DNA from: Kosakonia radicincitans DSM 16656
GTDB taxonomy: Bacteria > Pseudomonadota > Gammaproteobacteria > Enterobacterales > Enterobacteriaceae
DNA length: 64,000 nucleotides
Assembly: GCF_000280495.2 (NCBI RefSeq)
Contig: NZ_CP018016.1
Location: 4,898,001 to 4,962,000 of the forward strand
Direction: 5' to 3'
The notes under the pieces were generated by a model. That model had not been told where the DNA came from. It saw nothing but the letters and a program-made list of their open reading frames with translations, and did not search any database. Below, piece after piece: positions 1 through 8,426 of this stretch; the first letter of the stretch is position 1; every line of letters starts with the position of its first letter. The translations under genes and the position numbers were made by a program.

Positions 1-850
1 CATACTTATCGTAATTATCTTCCCCTTCAAAGAAGGTATTGGAGATTTTTCTGCCTGCATGCGGGGTTACCGTGCCTTCATACGGCAAACCGGAGTGACT
101 ACCGCCTTCAGGATCGCGATGCAGATAGGCCATCAGTTCAAGGCGGGTTTGATCGGTGATACGCCACGTCAGGCTCGGTGCAATGGCATAACGCTGCTCT
201 TTTAAATGGTCGAATTGCGAATCCGCATAGCGGGTCATGCCGGTTAAACGTACCGCTACGCGGTCGTTATCGTCTACCGGCCCCGTAACATCAAATGCCG
301 CGCCGCGCTGGTTGTTATTACCCGCGAACAGTTTCACTTCGCCGCCAGGGTCAAACGACGGTTTGCGCGAGTTCAGCGCGACAATCCCGCCCGGCGAGGA
401 GCGGCCATACAATACCGAAGCCGGGCCGCGCACCACTTCCACGCTGTCGAGGAACCAGGGATCGATAACCAGCGAGCTGTGCGAGTTGGTGTCGCCCATC
501 AGTTTCAGGCCATCGAGGTAGACGTTATCCAGGCTGCCGTCGGAGAAACCGCGCAGCACGATGTAATCAAAACGGTTCGATGCGCCGATCTGGTTGCTGT
601 ACACGCCCGGCGTGTAACTCACCGCCTGGCGTACGCTGGTTGCGCCCTGCTCTTCATACTGCTGGCGCGTGACAATCGATACTGCCTGCGGCGTTTCGAT
701 ATCCGGCGTCTCCAGCTTGGTGGCGCCGCTTTGCATTTGTGAGGTGACCACCACAATATCGTGGGTGGTTGAGGTTTCCTGTGCCAGAACCGATACGTTC
801 ATCCCGCCGGTAATACCAATCATTAGCGCCAGTCGCGTTTTTGCGAACAT
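1..850 (-). CDS. foxA: TonB-dependent siderophore receptor, FoxA-like (5' part, runs off left edge)
   Basis: This is the N-terminal ~283 residues of an outer-membrane ferric-siderophore receptor; the barrel C-terminus lies beyond base 1. It starts with a cleavable signal peptide (MFAKTRLALM..., ending near VLAQ) and a TonB-box-like stretch (HDIVVVTS). A plug domain follows with QAVSIVTRQQ, a TPGVY segment, and the VEVVRGPASVLYGRSSPGG motif typical of the family. Pattern similarity (YLDGLKL, RYAIAPSLTW, the HRDPEGG...S segment) is closest to what I recall of FoxA ferrioxamine receptors, so the symbol is an inference. Start ATG at 850-848. An AraC-type regulator lies upstream on the same strand, and a Fur-like site precedes the start, so iron repression is likely. 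Confidence 0.75.
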   Translation of the reverse strand, partial: MFAKTRLALMIGITGGMNVSVLAQETSTTHDIVVVTSQMQSGATKLETPDIETPQAVSIVTRQQYEEQGATSVRQAVSYTPGVYSNQIGASNRFDYIVLRGFSDGSLDNVYLDGLKLMGDTNSHSSLVIDPWFLDSVEVVRGPASVLYGRSSPGGIVALNSRKPSFDPGGEVKLFAGNNNQRGAAFDVTGPVDDNDRVAVRLTGMTRYADSQFDHLKEQRYAIAPSLTWRITDQTRLELMAYLHRDPEGGSHSGLPYEGTVTPHAGRKISNTFFEGEDNYDKY

Positions 851-878
851 GAAAATCTCCAGAAGCCGTTATTATTGT

Positions 879-893
879 AAATAAGAATTATTA
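879..893 (-). promoter_or_regulatory. Candidate Fur box upstream of the foxA-like gene
   Basis: Read on the minus strand, TAATAATTCTTATTT lies about 30 bases before the receptor ATG. The left heptamer matches the Fur 7-1-7 consensus at 6 of 7 positions; the right half is weak. It sits where an operator for an iron-repressed receptor would be expected. This is a pattern match only. Confidence 0.4.
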
Positions 894-990
894 CCCTTTT
901 GGCTTCCGCGATAGCTATGCGCAATGACGATTCACCTATGCGCAGTGACAAAACGCACGCAAAAAAGTCGCCATGATCTATGGCAGGAAA

Positions 991-1944
991 TCAGGCGAGA
1001 CGCATTTCGCTCGGCGCCACGCCGTAGCGGCGACGAAATGCGGTAGAGAAATTCGTGGCATGCTGGTAGCCCGACATCCAGGCCGCCTGCTGTACGCTAT
1101 ACCCCTGCGCCAGATAGCGCCGCGCCAGTTCAAGGCGGCAATCGCGCAGGTAATCAAACACGGAAAGGCCATAAGCCTGGCGGAACTTCACCCGCAAACT
1201 GCTGGAACTCATTGCCGCCAGTTGGGCTAATGCGGTGAGGGTGTACTCTTTTTCCGGCTGCTGTTCCAGCAAACGGCGCACGGTTTCCAGCCGGTGCTGC
1301 TCGCCGCCAGGCGCGGAACTGCGTTTTTCGCTGCCAGGCAAGGGTTGCGACAGCGCATGCCCGAGCAGTTGCAACATCACGCCTTCAAGGATCAACTGGC
1401 GCGATAAACCCGGTTGCTGGTTCTGCTGCGTGTGTTGCAGCCCGGAAAGCAAAAATGCCGGAACGGACCATAAAAAGGTCGGCGCGCCGTGCGCTTCCCA
1501 CTGCTGCAGGAGCGCCATCAGCAGCGGCGATTGCCGGCAGCGCAGCGGATCAACGCCCATCGACAGCGTACGCAAGTGGTTATCCGCCTGATGGCTGGCG
1601 TTCATCACCTGTTGTTCGCTCAGGCGCGAGGTAAATGCCATGCCCGCGCGCACGGTAAACGCTTTGCCGTTCAGGCGCAACTGCACGCAACCTTCCAGCA
1701 CCACCAGCATATAGAGCGGGCAGCTATGCAGCGATGTGGTTTCATAGGGTTGAAGGACGCGAATATCCGAGCGGGTAAGATTCAGGCCGGAGGAGAGTGT
1801 CATCTCTTCGACTTCCCCCTGAATCACCATGCGCTTCTCTTTGTGAAACGATCGGCCGGACGCCAGCGCCGGGAAACGGTAATCAATCCCGTAGCGCTCG
1901 CCAAAACCGATAAAGTCGTCAATCGAAAAGTCTCTTTTTTGCAT
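991..1944 (-). CDS. foxR: AraC-family transcriptional regulator, FoxR/PchR-like
   Basis: Predicted siderophore-responsive activator of the adjacent FoxA-like receptor. The C-terminal third carries the two AraC helix-turn-helices (YTLTALAQLAAMSSSSLRVKFRQ, then VQQAAWMSGYQHATNFSTAFRRRYG), ending SEMRLA. The N-terminal part is a ligand/cupin-like region. The frame stays open to an ATG at 2004, but I place the start at 1944 (MQKRDFSIDDF), which gives 317 residues and a usual PchR-type N-terminus; the longer form would add 20 arginine-rich residues. A strong Fur-like palindrome sits at 2030-2044. The FoxR name rests on position next to the receptor and family resemblance, not on a search. Confidence 0.7.
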   Translation of the reverse strand: MQKRDFSIDDFIGFGERYGIDYRFPALASGRSFHKEKRMVIQGEVEEMTLSSGLNLTRSDIRVLQPYETTSLHSCPLYMLVVLEGCVQLRLNGKAFTVRAGMAFTSRLSEQQVMNASHQADNHLRTLSMGVDPLRCRQSPLLMALLQQWEAHGAPTFLWSVPAFLLSGLQHTQQNQQPGLSRQLILEGVMLQLLGHALSQPLPGSEKRSSAPGGEQHRLETVRRLLEQQPEKEYTLTALAQLAAMSSSSLRVKFRQAYGLSVFDYLRDCRLELARRYLAQGYSVQQAAWMSGYQHATNFSTAFRRRYGVAPSEMRLA

Positions 1945-2029
1945 AGCCAACAGCCGCCGCGAACCCGTGCCCGACGCCGGGCGAAACGGCTTACACCTTA
2001 TCATCCGACCTGGTGTGCTTCAATAATAT

Positions 2030-2044
2030 TGAGAATTATTCTCA
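2030..2044. promoter_or_regulatory. Fur-box-like palindrome upstream of foxR-like gene
   Basis: TGAGAATTATTCTCA is a perfect 7-1-7 inverted repeat. It differs from the Fur consensus TGATAATnATTATCA only by one symmetric substitution in each half. It lies between the AraC gene and the LysR gene, 86 bases before the chosen AraC start. Fur repression of the regulator would place the whole receptor module under iron control. Confidence 0.7.
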
Positions 2045-2071
2045 CATAAGTGTGACAAGATATTACCCGTT

Positions 2072-2977
2072 TTAGCGCGTCCCCAACGAGGCAATAATCT
2101 GCTGGCGCAGCCATTGATGACCGGGATCGCGGTGTAACCGTTCATGCCAGAGCATCAGCATGTCGAAGCCCGGAAGATCCAGCGGCGGCTCGACCACCTG
2201 CAGAGTGTGGTTGTTCGCGACCAGCCGTTCCGGCAGTACCGCCACCAAATCGGTACGGGCCAGCGCCTCAAGCATAAACAGGAAATGGGGGACGGAGAGC
2301 ACCACATTGCGCTGCAAACCGCGCTCCGCCAGCGCGATATCCGTTGCCGCATAAAAACCACCGCCTTCTGGCGAGACAACCACATGTTCCAGTTGGCAAA
2401 ACTGCGCCAGCGTCGGGCGGCCGTTTGTTAATGCCGGATGGTGCAAACGCCCGGCCAACACGTAACGCTCGGTGAACAATAACCGCTGGTGCAGAGCAGG
2501 CGGCGCGCCTTCGCGAAGATGGAAAAAGAGATCAATATCGCCCTGCCCGGCCTGGCGCTGGATCTGCAACGGGCTGAGTTCAAATATCGCCAGACGGCTG
2601 CCCGGCGCGGCGACGCGCAAACGGCTCAGTAAAGGGAGCAGTATCGCCGATTCCGTATAGTCGGTGGCCGCCACGCGCCAGGTGACGGCGGCACGGGCAG
2701 GATCGAAAGCGCTGGCTGGCGCCACCGCACGTTCCAGCGCTTCCAGCGCCTGGCGCAGCGGTTCGCGCAGTTCGTCGGCCCTGGCGGTCGGCTGCATACC
2801 GCGCGGCCCCGGCAGGAGTAACGGATCGGCAAAAATATCCCGCAATCGCGCCAACTGCACGCTGACGGAAGGCTGAGAAAGATTCAGCCGCTGCGCCGTG
2901 CGCGTCACATTGTGTTCGCTCAACAGCACATCCAAAGTACGCAGCAGATTGAGATCCAGCCGGTGAAGATTAACCAT
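2072..2977 (-). CDS. LysR-family transcriptional regulator
   Basis: A 301-residue LysR-type regulator. The N-terminal winged HTH is clear (residues 5-64: LDLNLLRTLDVLLSEHNVTR, then LNLSQPSVSVQLARLR), followed by a periplasmic-binding-like effector domain. Length is standard for the family. It is divergently transcribed from the quinone-reductase-like gene starting at 3064, with 86 bases between the starts. That is the classic LysR arrangement and suggests it controls that gene in response to an unknown, perhaps quinone or electrophile, ligand. The start ATG at 2977 follows a short AT-rich promoter region. Confidence 0.85.
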   Translation of the reverse strand: MVNLHRLDLNLLRTLDVLLSEHNVTRTAQRLNLSQPSVSVQLARLRDIFADPLLLPGPRGMQPTARADELREPLRQALEALERAVAPASAFDPARAAVTWRVAATDYTESAILLPLLSRLRVAAPGSRLAIFELSPLQIQRQAGQGDIDLFFHLREGAPPALHQRLLFTERYVLAGRLHHPALTNGRPTLAQFCQLEHVVVSPEGGGFYAATDIALAERGLQRNVVLSVPHFLFMLEALARTDLVAVLPERLVANNHTLQVVEPPLDLPGFDMLMLWHERLHRDPGHQWLRQQIIASLGTR

Positions 2978-3063
2978 GGCTATACCTGTGATATAAGCAA
3001 TTAATTTCTACTATATCCGCCACTCTCCTACCCTGCATATTCAATTTGTTGCCAGGAGTTGTT

Positions 3064-3849
3064 ATGAACGTACTGATTGTTTATGCCCACCCGCAGCCCC
3101 ATTCGCTCAATGGCGCGCTAAAGGATTTTGCCGTGCAGCATCTGGAAAATGCCGGTCATCAGGTCGAGGTTTCCGATCTCTATGCCATGCAGTGGAAATC
3201 GCAGCTTGATGCCGATGACAGCCGCTCGCCGCCGGTGGGTGATTTTTATCATCCTTCGTCTGATTCAAAACAGGCATTTGAGCTGGGAACACAGGCGGAC
3301 GACATCGCCCGGGAACAGGCCAAACTGCAACGCGCCGATGCGGTGATTTTCCAGTTTCCGCTGTGGTGGTTCTCCATGCCGGCGATCATGAAAGGCTGGG
3401 TCGATCGCGTTTATGCCTGCGGGTTTGCTTACGGCGTGGGCGAACACAGCGATACGCACTGGGGCGATCGTTACGGTGAAGGGAGCCTGGCGGGGAAACG
3501 GGCGATGCTGCTGGTGACCACCGGCGGCTGGGAATCGCATTACGCTCCGCGCGGTATTAACGGCCCGATCAACGATCTGCTGTTTCCGATCCAGCATGGG
3601 ATCCTGTTTTATCCTGGCTTCGAAGTACTGCCGCCGCTGGTGTTTTATCGCAGCAATCGCATGGACGAAACGCGTTTTACCGAATGTTGTACGGCGCTGG
3701 CACAGCGGCTGGATACGCTCTGGTCAGCAGAACCGCTGGCCTTTCGTCGGCAAAACGGCGGCGATTACCTGATTCCACAACTGACGCTGCACCCGGACAT
3801 TGCCCCCGGCGAAAGCGGGCTGTCGATCCATCAACAACGTAAACCATAA
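3064..3849 (+). CDS. NAD(P)H:quinone oxidoreductase-like flavoprotein (Flavodoxin_2 family)
   Basis: A 261-residue flavodoxin-fold oxidoreductase of the NQO1/MdaB/KefF type, expected to bind FAD or FMN and reduce quinones in the cytoplasm. The N-terminal nucleotide-binding strand is VLIVYAHPQPHSLNG (residues 3-17) and the family signature QFPLWWFSMPA lies at residues 97-107, followed by GWVDRV. A TTGGWES segment is also typical. The ATG at 3064 is chosen over an upstream in-frame start at 3046 because an AGGAG ribosome-binding site (3053-3057) sits at correct spacing before it. It is divergent from the LysR gene. Physiological substrate is unknown. Confidence 0.85.
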   Translation: MNVLIVYAHPQPHSLNGALKDFAVQHLENAGHQVEVSDLYAMQWKSQLDADDSRSPPVGDFYHPSSDSKQAFELGTQADDIAREQAKLQRADAVIFQFPLWWFSMPAIMKGWVDRVYACGFAYGVGEHSDTHWGDRYGEGSLAGKRAMLLVTTGGWESHYAPRGINGPINDLLFPIQHGILFYPGFEVLPPLVFYRSNRMDETRFTECCTALAQRLDTLWSAEPLAFRRQNGGDYLIPQLTLHPDIAPGESGLSIHQQRKP

Positions 3850-3856
3850 CCTGCTC

Positions 3857-3881
3857 ACCGGTGCGTGTCATGCGTGCCGGT
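3857..3881 (+). terminator. Candidate terminator after the quinone reductase gene
   Basis: A ten-pair stem with three G-U wobbles (ACCGG...CCGGT outer arm) follows the stop codon by a few bases. The bases after it, TATTGTTATC, are only moderately T-rich, so termination may be weak. Confidence 0.45.
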
Positions 3882-4040
3882 TATTGTTATCTCACCTTTT
3901 CCTCATCCTCTCTTCACAATCTGTTTTTTTGTAACTTTCTATAAGTTCCGGGGAAAAACGTTACCCCGAACGCGCAGATTCGTTTATTTTAATCACTCAT
4001 GAGAACGATCACTCTCACCAAAACGACACGAGGGACAGAG

Positions 4041-4613
4041 ATGCCGACGAAACTATCGCAGGAGCAGCGCCACCAGCAACGCCAGGACGAGATTATTGCC
4101 GCCGCGCGCCGACGCTTCCGCATTAGCGGATTCCACGCGGCCAGCATGTCGCAGATCGCCCTCGAAGCTCAGCTCAGCGTTGGGCAGATTTACCGTTATT
4201 TCGTCAATAAAGACGCCATTATCGAAGAGATGATCCGCCGGATTATCGACTACCGCATCGCCGAAATGCAGGATAAGACCGAAACCGAACACCTGCCGGA
4301 AATACTGGCCTGGCGGCACACACTCAGCCCTGACGATGATGCGCTGATGCTGGAAATGGCGGCCGAAGCAACGCGCAATCCGCGTGTACAGGAGATGCTG
4401 GTCGAGGCCGACGCCAGGATGTTTGAAAACGCCTGTGCACATATGCAGAGCCGCTATCCGCAATTAAGCGATGAACGCATTCGCTGTAGCGTGGAGCTAC
4501 TGGCAACGCTGATGGAAGGCACCACTTTTCGTCGCCTGACACCGCAAAAAAGCGACCCGGCGCAAATGCAGGGGCTATATCAGGAAATCACCACCATGCT
4601 GTTTAAAAATTAA
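4041..4613 (+). CDS. TetR-family transcriptional regulator
   Basis: A 190-residue TetR-type repressor. The N-terminal HTH spans about residues 12-58 (QDEIIAAARRRFRISGF, then MSQIALEAQLSVGQIYRYF). The C-terminal half is an all-helical ligand domain. The start at 4041 is preferred over an in-frame ATG at 3999 because AGGGACAGAG lies directly upstream and the shorter N-terminus matches the family. A Bcr/CflA-type efflux gene follows 66 bases downstream on the same strand. The natural inference is a drug- or metabolite-sensing repressor of its own operon. The ligand cannot be told from sequence. Confidence 0.85.
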   Translation: MPTKLSQEQRHQQRQDEIIAAARRRFRISGFHAASMSQIALEAQLSVGQIYRYFVNKDAIIEEMIRRIIDYRIAEMQDKTETEHLPEILAWRHTLSPDDDALMLEMAAEATRNPRVQEMLVEADARMFENACAHMQSRYPQLSDERIRCSVELLATLMEGTTFRRLTPQKSDPAQMQGLYQEITTMLFKN

Positions 4614-4679
4614 ATCCCCGGATATTCGGTTCTGATGTGATTTCACCGGAGCCGACGCCGTATTTTCACCGGAGTTGTT

Positions 4680-5846
4680 ATGCCACGAATCTCTCTTGCC
4701 TGGGCAATCGTGCTGGGCATGCTGACGGCCATTGGGCCGATTTGCACCGATCTTTATCTTCCCGCACTGCCGGATATCACCCGACAACTCAGCGCTACTA
4801 CCACGCTGACGCAGCTCTCGCTGACCGCCTCGCTGCTGGGGTTGGGACTGGGGCAGCTTTTTTTCGGCCCGTTGAGCGATCGGCTGGGACGTAAACGCCC
4901 GCTGATGCTTTCCCTGCTGCTGTTTATCCTCTCTTCCGTATTGTGCGCGACCACGCAGGATATTCACTGGCTGATCTTCTGGCGTTTTATCCAGGGTCTG
5001 GCGGGCGCAGGCGGTTCAGTGCTCTCCCGCGCGATTGCTCGTGATAAGTATCACGGCACGCTGCTGACACAATTTTTTGCTCTGCTGATGACGGTAAACG
5101 GCATTGCGCCAATCGTCTCGCCGGTACTCGGCGGCTATATCGCCTCTACGCTGCACTGGCGCGCGCTGTTCTGGACGATGGCGGCGGTTGGCGTGGTATT
5201 ACTGCTCTCCAGCATGGTGGTACTGAAAGAGACATTGTCGGAGAAAAGCAGCGGCGGCGGGCTGCTCAATACCTCGCTTATAGTGCTTAAAAATAAGCAG
5301 TTTTCTACCTTCTGCTTTATTCAGGCCTTTATGCTGGCCGGGTTATTTTCCTATATAGGGTCATCGTCATTCGTTCTGCAAAGCGAATATGGCCTGACGG
5401 CGATGCAGTTCAGCCTGCTGTTCGCGGTGAATGGCGGCGGGCTGATTATTTCGGCACTGATCTTTGCCCGGCTGGCGCGGTTTATCGATGGGCAAAAGCT
5501 ATTAACGCGCGGTCTGTTCCTGGCCGTTTGCAGCGCCGTACTGACTGCGTTGTTTGCCGGATTCGGCATGCCCGTGCTGGCGCTGGTGGGGTTGTTCTTC
5601 ACCGTGGCGCTGAACAGCGGGGTTTCAACCATTGCCGGTTCAGCCGCGATGAACAGCGTCGAAGCCCGCCATTCCGGCACCGCGTCGGCGTTACTGGGCA
5701 TGCTGATGTTCGTCTTTGGCGGCATCGCCACGCCGTTGTCCGGTATCGGCGGCGAAGCGATGTGGAAGATGAGTTTCGCCATTGTGCTGGCTTATAGCGC
5801 TGCGCTGGTGATTCATGTTTGCGGGCGTATAAAAACACAACATTAA
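4680..5846 (+). CDS. MFS multidrug efflux transporter, Bcr/CflA family
   Basis: A 388-residue inner-membrane drug:proton antiporter with about 12 hydrophobic segments. The N-terminus (TAIGPICTDLYLPALPDI) is the hallmark of the Bcr/CflA group, and MFS motif A appears as GPLSDRLGRKRPL at residues 63-75. RFIQGLAGAGGSVLSRAIARD is the conserved motif C/DHA1 region. The start is supported by a GGAG site in ACCGGAGTTGTT. It lies downstream of the TetR gene and probably belongs to the same transcription unit. Substrate unknown; Bcr relatives export bicyclomycin, sulfonamides or chloramphenicol. Confidence 0.88.
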   Translation: MPRISLAWAIVLGMLTAIGPICTDLYLPALPDITRQLSATTTLTQLSLTASLLGLGLGQLFFGPLSDRLGRKRPLMLSLLLFILSSVLCATTQDIHWLIFWRFIQGLAGAGGSVLSRAIARDKYHGTLLTQFFALLMTVNGIAPIVSPVLGGYIASTLHWRALFWTMAAVGVVLLLSSMVVLKETLSEKSSGGGLLNTSLIVLKNKQFSTFCFIQAFMLAGLFSYIGSSSFVLQSEYGLTAMQFSLLFAVNGGGLIISALIFARLARFIDGQKLLTRGLFLAVCSAVLTALFAGFGMPVLALVGLFFTVALNSGVSTIAGSAAMNSVEARHSGTASALLGMLMFVFGGIATPLSGIGGEAMWKMSFAIVLAYSAALVIHVCGRIKTQH

Positions 5847-5916
5847 AGTTGCATTAATAAACAATTAAGTTATAGTTTTCGCACTCTGAAAAGGAAAATA
5901 TAAGGCAGGATGCCGA

Positions 5917-6099
5917 ATGAAATACAGCGAGTTCAGAAAGTGGTTGTTATCTCAGGGAGCGGAGCTAACCAAAGCTCCAGGTGGAGGAAGCCATTTTAAA
6001 GTCAGGCTTAATGGTAGGGCATCGGTTTTCCCTTTTCATGGTTCGAAAGAGATTCCTGAGCCGTTGAGGAAAAAGATTATGAAGGACTTAGGCCTGTAA
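5917..6099 (+). CDS. hicA: HicA toxin, mRNA interferase
   Basis: A 60-residue type II toxin that cleaves mRNA and tmRNA in the cytoplasm in a translation-independent way. It has the double-stranded-RNA-binding-like fold signature, with the catalytic histidine in GGGSHFK (His26) and the conserved tail KEIPEPLRKKIMKDLGL. Length is typical. It is followed 25 bases later by its antitoxin hicB. The order hicA-hicB fits the standard operon. Confidence 0.92.
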   Translation: MKYSEFRKWLLSQGAELTKAPGGGSHFKVRLNGRASVFPFHGSKEIPEPLRKKIMKDLGL

Positions 6100-6124
6100 G
6101 AACTTAGCGATAAAGAGGTGTTAA

Positions 6125-6562
6125 ATGTTTAATTATCCCGTCCACATTGAACGAGACGATGCTACAGGTCAGTTCGTGGTCTCATGCCGCGATCTACCGC
6201 TCATGAACTCCGTTGGCGATACGCTTGATGAGGCTTTACTGCAGTCGATTGATGGGATTGTTGTTGCGATTGCTATCGAAATTGACGAGCGGCGTCCAAT
6301 CCCGGCGGCAAGCGCGCCGCTAAAAGGCGAATACATCGTATCGCTGCCCGTACTCGTAGCCATGAAAGCCGCACTGCATAACGCCATGATCGAAACCGGG
6401 ACGCGAAAAGCTGAGCTGGCAAGAAAGCTGGGACAGAAAGGGCCGCAAATTGACCGCTTGCTCGATGTGGAGCACTCATCGAAGGTGGAAACGGTTGAAC
6501 TGGCGCTACATCAGTTAAATCGACAGATTGATCTGACCATTACGCCGCAGCACAGAGCTTAA
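6125..6562 (+). CDS. hicB: HicB antitoxin
   Basis: A 145-residue antitoxin that binds HicA and represses the operon. The N-terminal half is the partially degraded RNase H-like HicB fold (YPVHIERDDATGQFVVSCRD, then VGDTLDEALLQSIDGI). The C-terminal half is a DNA-binding helix-turn-helix (TRKAELARKLGQKGPQIDRL). The start is backed by AAAGAGGTG. Its stop overlaps the stop of the convergent RpiR gene at TTAA (6559-6562), so there is no room for a terminator between them. Confidence 0.9.
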   Translation: MFNYPVHIERDDATGQFVVSCRDLPLMNSVGDTLDEALLQSIDGIVVAIAIEIDERRPIPAASAPLKGEYIVSLPVLVAMKAALHNAMIETGTRKAELARKLGQKGPQIDRLLDVEHSSKVETVELALHQLNRQIDLTITPQHRA

Positions 6563-7452
6563 CCCTTCTTCCCGCCCGGCTTTAACCCACGGTGAAACTC
6601 ATTAATGCGTTTCACCGTTTTAATAGCCTGCTGCGAAGTGGCGGACGCGACCGACAAAACAATCATCTCCAGACACAGCAGTACCGTGCCGTGCAGCGGG
6701 ATCTTACCCTTCTCGCCGCCGCGCGGTACCTGGATTATCACATCCGCTTGCTGGCTAAAACGCGAGTCCGTCGCATTGGTCAGCAGGATCACCGGGATCC
6801 CCAGGCGCCGCGCCTCTTTCAGCGTGGTCAGCCCTTCGCGGTGCGCTGATTTTTGCGCCATCATGATCAGCACATCGCCGCGCTGCAAATTGATCAGTTG
6901 CTCGGAGAGGGCAATACCGGTGCGATTGAGCTGTGTCGCAGGCAGGCCAATGCGGCTGAACAACCGCGCGGTATACTCCGCCAGGATCCCCGACGCGCCG
7001 ATGCCGAAAATCGCCACCTGCCGTGCCCCCACCAGCAGGGCCACCGCCTGCGCAATCGCATAGCGGTTGTCCGGCGCGGAAAGTACTTCACAGGTGTGCT
7101 GATGCCCTTCGAGCACAAAATCGATCCCGGAATTCACATCGCAGGCGAGCGCATTTACCGTGGTGCTCATCTTCTCTGCCGATGAAATGGCCGGGCCAAA
7201 CCAGTGCTCCAGCGTCTGTTTTAGATCCCGCAGACCGGCAAAGCCCAGCGCCTGGATGGCGCGCACCACCGTGGCATCTGAAGTCTGCGTCGCTGCCGCA
7301 ATCTCAATCGCGGTATGCTCCAGCACCACATCGCGATTTTCATTGATATAGCGGGCAACGGCCTGCAAACGCGGCGACAACGTGTGCGCCCGCGCGCGAA
7401 AGCGTTCACCGTACACATCCACGCGATTTTTCACTTTTTTTGTGTTCAGCAT
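6559..7452 (-). CDS. RpiR/MurR-family transcriptional regulator
   Basis: A 297-residue regulator with an N-terminal RpiR-type HTH (about residues 20-90, including ATQTSDATVVRAIQALGF) and a C-terminal SIS sugar-isomerase-fold domain (QVAIFGIGASGILAEYTARLF). Family members usually sense phosphorylated sugars. Here it begins 12 bases after the stop of the siderophore-binding protein gene, with its own AAGGAG site, so it is the last gene of the iron ABC operon. That placement suggests a role in controlling iron uptake or linking it to a metabolite. The effector is unknown. Confidence 0.85.
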   Translation of the reverse strand: MLNTKKVKNRVDVYGERFRARAHTLSPRLQAVARYINENRDVVLEHTAIEIAAATQTSDATVVRAIQALGFAGLRDLKQTLEHWFGPAISSAEKMSTTVNALACDVNSGIDFVLEGHQHTCEVLSAPDNRYAIAQAVALLVGARQVAIFGIGASGILAEYTARLFSRIGLPATQLNRTGIALSEQLINLQRGDVLIMMAQKSAHREGLTTLKEARRLGIPVILLTNATDSRFSQQADVIIQVPRGGEKGKIPLHGTVLLCLEMIVLSVASATSQQAIKTVKRINEFHRGLKPGGKKG

Positions 7453-7464
7453 CGTTGCGGCTCC

Positions 7465-8412
7465 TTACTTCGCGGCAGGTAGCGGCCGCCCGGCGATTTG
7501 TGATTGCACCTGCGCCACCATCAGGCTCAGGGAAGCAAAGGAGTTGGAGATCGCTTCCTCACGGGAGATCAGCACGTAATGCCCGGTACGGCAGGCATTG
7601 AGAAAATCGCACCAGCCAGGCATCACCGCATCCATCGCCGCTATCTCATCCTGCGGTTTACCGCCGGTATCGCCGCGCCAGGTGGCAAAGACAAAATCAG
7701 CGTCCAGCTCCGGCAAACGTTCGGCGCTGACATCGATGCGCCCACCTTCAGGAATGCTGTCGATCAGTTTAGGAAAACGAAAGCCGGCATCGCGCAGCAC
7801 GCGCCCCAGCGAATGATAGCTGTGTAATACGTTGATTTTGCCGTTGTTCGCCTGGATCACCGACACGGTGATTTTGCTGGTGTCGATCGTACTTTTCAGC
7901 ACCGCAATCTGCTCACGGTAACGTCGCTCAAGGATCTGCAAGCGCGCCTGCGTACCGGTAAGTTGTGCCAGCTTGCGGTAGATCTCGGGTGCACCACCTT
8001 GTAAGTGATCGATACTTACCGTTGGCGCGATCTTCTCTAACTGCTCCACCGGCGTGTTGCGGCTCGGCTCGGTGATGATCAGATCCGGTTTCGCGGCGGC
8101 GATCGCTTCAATATCGATATCCGCCGTACCAATAAACGCAATGTCCGAGTTATCAAAATCGACGCCGGTCAGCATGCCGCTGGAGCGCAGCGTATGGCTG
8201 CCGTCGGCGCGGGTACGCCCGTGGCTGGCGACCGGTGGCACACCTAACTCAATCAGAGGAATGGTGATATCCAGATCGTGCAGCGACACGATGCGCTTTG
8301 GATGCAGCGGTACCATGACCACGCGCCCCAAATCATCGGTGAAGGTTTGTGTCGGCTCCGCAGCGCCAGCGCTCAGACCAACCAGCAATAACAGTGAAAA
8401 AATCAGGCGCAT
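7465..8412 (-). CDS. Iron-siderophore ABC transporter, periplasmic substrate-binding protein
   Basis: A 315-residue class III binding protein (FecB/FhuD/BtuF type) that would deliver a ferric siderophore to the permease. It has a signal peptide (MRLIFSLLLLVGLSAGAAE) and the conserved opening FTDDLGRVVMVPLHPKRIVSL. The family segments LDITIPLIELGVPP and AAAKPDLIITEPSRN follow. The frame is open far upstream to 8832, but that extension is antisense-like arginine-rich sequence. The ATG at 8412 has AAGGAG at good spacing and opens the signal peptide. It follows the permease by 14 bases. Confidence 0.88.
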   Translation of the reverse strand: MRLIFSLLLLVGLSAGAAEPTQTFTDDLGRVVMVPLHPKRIVSLHDLDITIPLIELGVPPVASHGRTRADGSHTLRSSGMLTGVDFDNSDIAFIGTADIDIEAIAAAKPDLIITEPSRNTPVEQLEKIAPTVSIDHLQGGAPEIYRKLAQLTGTQARLQILERRYREQIAVLKSTIDTSKITVSVIQANNGKINVLHSYHSLGRVLRDAGFRFPKLIDSIPEGGRIDVSAERLPELDADFVFATWRGDTGGKPQDEIAAMDAVMPGWCDFLNACRTGHYVLISREEAISNSFASLSLMVAQVQSQIAGRPLPAAK

Positions 8413-8426
8413 ACGGCTCCTTAAGC

